Shown here piece by piece: positions 7,038-10,245 of a stretch of DNA of 10,245 nt; position 1 is the stretch's first letter; the number at the start of each line of letters is the position of its first letter. The notes under the pieces are model-generated. The model saw only the letters and a list, made by a program, of their open reading frames with translations. It was not told the origin of the DNA and ran no database searches. This DNA comes from Pseudomonadota bacterium. Its GTDB lineage: Bacteria; Pseudomonadota; Alphaproteobacteria; Rhizobiales; Rhizobiaceae. The DNA lies in the NCBI GenBank assembly GCA_023419995.1, contig JAEZXF010000312.1:1-10245 (forward strand). Direction: 5' to 3'. The position numbers and the translations under genes were made by a program.

Positions 7038-8328
7038 GCGCGAGCCGGAGCGGCATGAACAGCGCCCTGCCCTTGCGGCCGGTCCTTTCCTTGACGCGGT
7101 CGGTCCAGACCTTCCACGTCGCGCCGTCCCAAGGCTCGGACGGCAGCTCGTCGAAGGCGTCCCGCACGAAGGCGGCATCCTCGTCCGAAAGGACAGGCCC
7201 GTCCTGCGGACCCTCGCGCACGATGCGCCACCACGCCGCGGCGTCGGCGACGCGCCCGAGATTGCCGCGCACCGCGAGCCAGAACGGCTCCGCATCCTCG
7301 TCCGCGATGCCCAGCGCCGACAGCCTGTCCCGCACGTCGGCGAACGGCATGGCGTGAACCAGCGCGCGGTTGAGCGCGGCGAGCTCGGCCGGATCGAACT
7401 TCGCGGCGGATTTCGAGGTCGCGGCGGGGTCGAAGCGGTCGGCGAGCCCGTCCATCGTGGCGACTGCCGACACGCTTTCCGACGTGCCGATCAGCACCGC
7501 GAGCGAGGCGACGGCCATCGGCTCGATGCCGTCCTCGGCCAGGCTCATGATCGACAGCGCGCCGGTGCGCTTCGAAAGGCCCTCGCCCGATACCGTGGTG
7601 AGCAGGTTGTGGTGTCCGAAGGCCGGCGGCTCGGCCCCCAGCGCCCGGAACAGCGCGATCTGCGCGCCGGTGTTGGTGACATGATCGTCGCCGCGGATGA
7701 CGTGGCTCACTCCGAGATCGATGTCGTCGACCACCGAGGGCAGCGTGTAGAGGTAGGTGCCGTCCTCGCGCACCAGCACCGGGTCCGACATCGAGGCGAG
7801 ATCGACCGTCTGCGGCCCGCGCACCACGTCGTCCCAGTGCACCTCGGTGCGCACAGGCGCGAACGGGTCGCCGGAGAAGTTCGGCAACAGAAAGCGCCAG
7901 TGCGACTTTCTCCCCTCGGCCGTGTAGGCCGCCTTCTCCTCCACGGTCAGCTTCAGCGCCTCGCGGCCGTAGACGGGCGGCAACCGGCGGGACAGGCGGA
8001 TCTTGCGGCGGAGCTCCAGCTCGTCGGCCGTCTCCCAGCAGGGGTAGAGCAGGCCTGCCTGCTTCAGCCGCTCGACGGCCGCGCCGTAGGTGTCGAAGCG
8101 CGCCGACTGGTGCACGGTCACGTCGGGGTGGATGCCGAGCCAGTGAAGGTCCTTCTGGATCTGGTCGGCATATTCCTGCCGCGAGCGCGCGACGTCGGTG
8201 TCGTCGAAGCGCAGGATGAAGCGGCCGCCGTGCTTCCGGGCGAACAGCCAGTTGAACAGGGCGGTTCGCGCGTTGCCGATATGGATATGGCCGGTCGGCG
8301 AAGGCGCGAAGCGGACGGTGACAGTCAT
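6955..8328 (-). CDS. gltX: Glutamate--tRNA ligase (GluRS), short alphaproteobacterial form
   Basis: A 457-residue class I aminoacyl-tRNA synthetase that charges tRNA with glutamate, also providing Glu-tRNA for the GatCAB route to Gln-tRNA in many alphaproteobacteria. The N-terminal [16 protein letters not shown] carries the HIGH-like signature HIGN (16-19). LRFDDTD (39-45) is the active-site strand. [11 protein letters not shown] (210-220) precedes the KMSKS-like loop EGLSKRTGA (249-257, LSKR at 251-254). The C-terminal alpha-helical anticodon-binding half ends in [19 protein letters not shown] (430-448). ATG 8328 is preferred because [13 protein letters not shown] is a typical start. GTG 8343 is in frame but adds only five residues, and neither has a strong Shine-Dalgarno. 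Lineages of this type often have two gltX copies. This one, with [14 protein letters not shown], looks like the non-canonical copy, so its tRNA preference (Glu or Gln) is open. Its 3' end overlaps the DUF2865-type gene antisense. Confidence 0.95.
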   Translation of the reverse strand: MTVTVRFAPSPTGHIHIGNARTALFNWLFARKHGGRFILRFDDTDVARSRQEYADQIQKDLHWLGIHPDVTVHQSARFDTYGAAVERLKQAGLLYPCWETADELELRRKIRLSRRLPPVYGREALKLTVEEKAAYTAEGRKSHWRFLLPNFSGDPFAPVRTEVHWDDVVRGPQTVDLASMSDPVLVREDGTYLYTLPSVVDDIDLGVSHVIRGDDHVTNTGAQIALFRALGAEPPAFGHHNLLTTVSGEGLSKRTGALSIMSLAEDGIEPMAVASLAVLIGTSESVSAVATMDGLADRFDPAATSKSAAKFDPAELAALNRALVHAMPFADVRDRLSALGIADEDAEPFWLAVRGNLGRVADAAAWWRIVREGPQDGPVLSDEDAAFVRDAFDELPSEPWDGATWKVWTDRVKERTGRKGRALFMPLRLALTGREQGPELADLLPLLGREGTLARRP

Positions 8329-8362
8329 CGCTATACCCAGCACAAATGCTGCCCAAGCTGCA

Positions 8363-8395
8363 AAACCGGAATGCTCCCGGCAAACATTCCGGTTT
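8363..8395 (-). promoter_or_regulatory. Perfect 11-bp inverted repeat (hairpin) in the gltX leader
   Basis: AAACCGGAATG (8363-8373) and CATTCCGGTTT (8385-8395) form a perfect 11-bp stem with an 11-nt loop. Read leftward, the second arm runs into TTTT (8365-8362) and the stem ends about 35 bp before the gltX ATG. It could be the terminator of the nadE transcript, an attenuator in the gltX leader or a dimeric operator. The four-base U-run is short for an efficient terminator. The structure is directly visible; the role is inferred. Confidence 0.55.
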
Positions 8396-8430
8396 CGCTT
8401 AGCAGTTCAGAAAACGCGATCCAGCCGCAA

Positions 8431-8609
8431 CTAATCATCTCGTTCATAGCCAGATAGTGTTCATAGCTAGACAACTATGAGGGCGAGATTATTGGCACTC
8501 AAATCGCTGCCCCGACTTTGAAGGCCAGGTAAAGGCGTCCCGGACAAACCCCACAGCGACCTCATGATCATAGCAAACCCGACAAAAATGTACATCCCCT
8601 AATCATCTC
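8431..8609. repeat. Exact 11-bp direct repeats flanking a 157-bp segment
   Basis: CTAATCATCTC occurs at 8431-8441 and again at 8599-8609, in the same orientation. Between them TCATAGC occurs at 8444-8450, 8461-8467 and 8568-8574, and its inverse CTATGA at 8475-8480. The two first copies sit in a 17-bp-period tandem GTTCATAGC(C/T)AGA. No terminal inverted repeats are obvious inside the flanks, so this is not a recognised transposable element. Confidence 0.5.
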
Positions 8610-8611
8610 TA

Positions 8612-10245
8612 TTATACACGATCCCGGAACCGGTTGGTGATCGGATAGCGGCGGGCGCGGCCGAAGTTCTTCCTGGTGATCTTGACGCCGGGCGCCGCCT
8701 GCCTGCGCTTGTATTCGGCGATGTAGAGCAGGTGCTCGACCCGGTGCACCGTGTCGCGGTCGTGGCCGCGCGCGACGATCTCGTCGACGCCCATCTCGTT
8801 CTCGACCAGGCATTCCAGTATGTCGTCCAGCACTGGATAGGGCGGCAGCGAATCCTGGTCGGTCTGGTCCGGGCGCAGCTCCGCCGACGGCGCCTTGTCG
8901 ATGATGTTCTGCGGGATGACCTCTCCGCCGGGGCCGAGCGCGCCGTCGGGCACGTTGGCGTTGCGCCAGCGCGACAGGGCGTAGACCTGCATCTTGTAGA
9001 GGTCCTTGATCGGGTTGAAGCCGCCGTTCATGTCGCCGTAGAGCGTGGCGTAGCCGACCGACATCTCGCTCTTGTTGCCGGTGGTCACCACCATCGAGCC
9101 GAAGCGGTTGGAGATGGCCATCAGGATGGTGCCGCGCGCGCGCGACTGGAGGTTCTCGGCCGTCACGCCCTCCACCGCCTCGCCGAAATGCGGCGCGAGC
9201 GCGGAGAAGAAGCCCTCGACGGGCTCGAAGATCGGCACCGTGTCGTAGCGCACGCCGAGCGCGCGGGCGCAGCGCTCGGCATCGTCGAACGATTCCTGCG
9301 AGGTGTAGCGGTAGGGCATCATCACGCAGCGTACGCGGCCGGGCCCCAGCGCGTCGACGGCGAGCGCCGCGCAGATCGCCGAGTCGATGCCGCCGGAAAG
9401 GCCCAGCACCACGTCGCGGAAGCCGTTCTTGTCGACATAGTCGCGCAGGCCCAGCATGCAGGCGCGGTAGTCGGCCTCCTCCTTCTCGGGCAGCTCCGCC
9501 GACGGACCCTCGACGCAGCGCCAGCCGTCGTATCTTTCCCCCTGCGCGCCCGCGGCATCGCGGCCGCGCCGCCACGTCGTGAGCGCCACCGCCGCCTCGA
9601 ACTGCGGCATCTGGAAGCCCAGCGTCCGGTCGGACTGGATGGCGAAGGACGCGCCGTCGAAGACGAGCTCGTCCTGCCCGCCGACCTGGTTGGCGTAGAG
9701 CATCGGCAGGCCTGTCTCGATCGTCTGGCGGATGACGACCTGCTGGCGGACGTCGGCCTTGCCGCGATAGTAGGGCGACCCGTTCGGCACGAGCAGGATT
9801 TCCGCCCCGCTCTCGGCCAGCGTCTCGCAGACGCCGAGATCGCCCCAGATGTCCTCGCAGATCGGCAGGCCGAGGCGGACGCCGCGGAAGGCGACGGGGC
9901 CCGGAACGTCGGGCCCGCCCTGGAACACGCGCTTCTCGTCGAACTCGCCGTAGTTCGGCAGGTCGATCTTGTAGCGCTCGGCGAGCTGCCGGCCGCCGTC
10001 GAGCACGACGACCGCGTTGTGCAGGCCGCTCCTGCGCCGGAGCGGCGTGCCGACGATCACGCCCGGCCCGCCATCGGCGGTGTCGGCGGCCAGCTCCTCC
10101 ACGGCCCGCTCGCAGGCGGCGACGAAGGCCGGCTTCAGCACGAGGTCCTCCGGCGGGTAGCCGGCGATGAACAGCTCGGTGAAGAGCACGAGGTCGGCGC
10201 CGGCCCGCGCGGCGTCGGCCCGCGCCGCCCTCGCCAGGGCGAGGT
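8612..10245 (-). CDS. nadE: Glutamine-dependent NAD+ synthetase (5' end outside the window)
   Basis: This catalyses the last step of NAD biosynthesis: ATP-dependent amidation of deamido-NAD using ammonia from glutamine, in the cytosol. About 543 residues are visible. The frame is open to base 10245, and the roughly 20-30 N-terminal residues expected for the family are missing, so the start lies to the right. The first domain is a nitrilase-type glutaminase with the triad E in FTELFIAGYPPEDL (codon at 10177-10175), K in ERYKIDLPNYGEFDE (9970-9968) and C in LPICEDIWGD (9859-9857). The second is the synthetase domain with the ATP pyrophosphatase loop GLSGGIDS (around 9403-9380), VTTGNKSE (around 9088-9065) and a C-terminal KRRQAAPG...ITNRFRDR tail typical of the family. 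An in-frame GTG at 10189 is internal to conserved sequence and is not the start. The stop is TAA at 8614-8612. It is cooriented with gltX but separated from it by a 283-bp low-GC spacer, so independent promoters are likely. Confidence 0.95.
   Translation of the reverse strand, partial: LALARAARADAARAGADLVLFTELFIAGYPPEDLVLKPAFVAACERAVEELAADTADGGPGVIVGTPLRRRSGLHNAVVVLDGGRQLAERYKIDLPNYGEFDEKRVFQGGPDVPGPVAFRGVRLGLPICEDIWGDLGVCETLAESGAEILLVPNGSPYYRGKADVRQQVVIRQTIETGLPMLYANQVGGQDELVFDGASFAIQSDRTLGFQMPQFEAAVALTTWRRGRDAAGAQGERYDGWRCVEGPSAELPEKEEADYRACMLGLRDYVDKNGFRDVVLGLSGGIDSAICAALAVDALGPGRVRCVMMPYRYTSQESFDDAERCARALGVRYDTVPIFEPVEGFFSALAPHFGEAVEGVTAENLQSRARGTILMAISNRFGSMVVTTGNKSEMSVGYATLYGDMNGGFNPIKDLYKMQVYALSRWRNANVPDGALGPGGEVIPQNIIDKAPSAELRPDQTDQDSLPPYPVLDDILECLVENEMGVDEIVARGHDRDTVHRVEHLLYIAEYKRRQAAPGVKITRKNFGRARRYPITNRFRDRV

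Larger units (their letters stand above)
8329..8611. other. Low-GC spacer between nadE and gltX with no supported gene
   Basis: A 283-bp spacer between two leftward genes. Bases 8341-8610 count to about 50% GC by hand, against clearly higher values in every neighbouring gene. The longest open stretches I could read (for example a leftward run from ATG around 8566 to TAG near 8468) are short, lack a Shine-Dalgarno and match nothing I recognise. No tRNA arm signatures are visible. The spacer contains the inverted repeat, direct repeats, TCATAG cluster and sigma-54-like match described separately. It presumably also contains the gltX promoter, although no convincing -35/-10 pair stands out. Confidence 0.6.

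Noticed and set aside
7354..8457. Rightward 367-codon frame opposite gltX, ending in a CCPSC-containing tail
   Set aside because: Nearly all of it is antisense to gltX. The cysteine pair lies in the last codons inside the spacer and has no zinc-ribbon context or RBS.
8446..8474. TTGTCT / CTATGA as a -35/-10 promoter for gltX on the minus strand
   Set aside because: The usable -10 requires a 19-bp spacer, and the 17-bp option (GGCTAT) is a poor match. It is not strong enough to annotate.
8468..8566. Short leftward ORF in the nadE-gltX spacer
   Set aside because: About 33 codons, no Shine-Dalgarno, no family resemblance, and codon use unlike the neighbours.

Overview
This is a high-GC chromosomal stretch with G or C at nearly all third codon positions. 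It most likely comes from an alphaproteobacterium of the order Hyphomicrobiales (Rhizobiales). That placement is an inference from four things: a malic enzyme fused to a phosphotransacetylase-like domain, a secreted DUF2865-type protein, a DgcA-type enolase-superfamily racemase, and a short two-domain glutamyl-tRNA synthetase of the kind alphaproteobacteria often carry in two copies. No mobile element, phage, CRISPR array, rRNA or tRNA gene was recognised.

Layout. Five genes read rightward. They are a DgcA-like dipeptide epimerase/N-acyl-glutamate racemase (51-1034), a fumarylacetoacetate-hydrolase-family enzyme starting at TTG (1188-2030), an O-antigen-ligase-like polytopic membrane protein (about 2181-3452), a MaeB/TME malic enzyme (3541-5859) and an exported cysteine-rich DUF2865-type protein (5895-7037). 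Two genes read leftward: gltX (6955-8328) and the 3' part of glutamine-dependent nadE (8612-10245, running off the right edge). The two blocks converge, and the DUF2865 and gltX reading frames overlap tail to tail by 83 bp.

Function. The genes are mostly core metabolism and envelope functions: D-amino-acid/peptidoglycan-peptide turnover, keto-acid cleavage, glycan ligation or polymerisation, malate-to-pyruvate conversion, tRNA charging and NAD synthesis. They do not form an obvious single pathway. Spacing suggests several small transcription units. The malic enzyme and DUF2865 genes are 35 bp apart and may be cotranscribed. A GC-rich hairpin at the end of the FAH gene could separate it from the ligase gene.

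The least ordinary parts are the gltX/DUF2865 overlap and the 283-bp spacer between nadE and gltX. By hand count the spacer is about 50% GC, far below the flanking genes. It holds a perfect 11-bp inverted repeat, an exact 11-bp direct-repeat pair, clustered TCATAG motifs and a good sigma-54-like promoter match. I found no convincing undescribed multi-gene system here.
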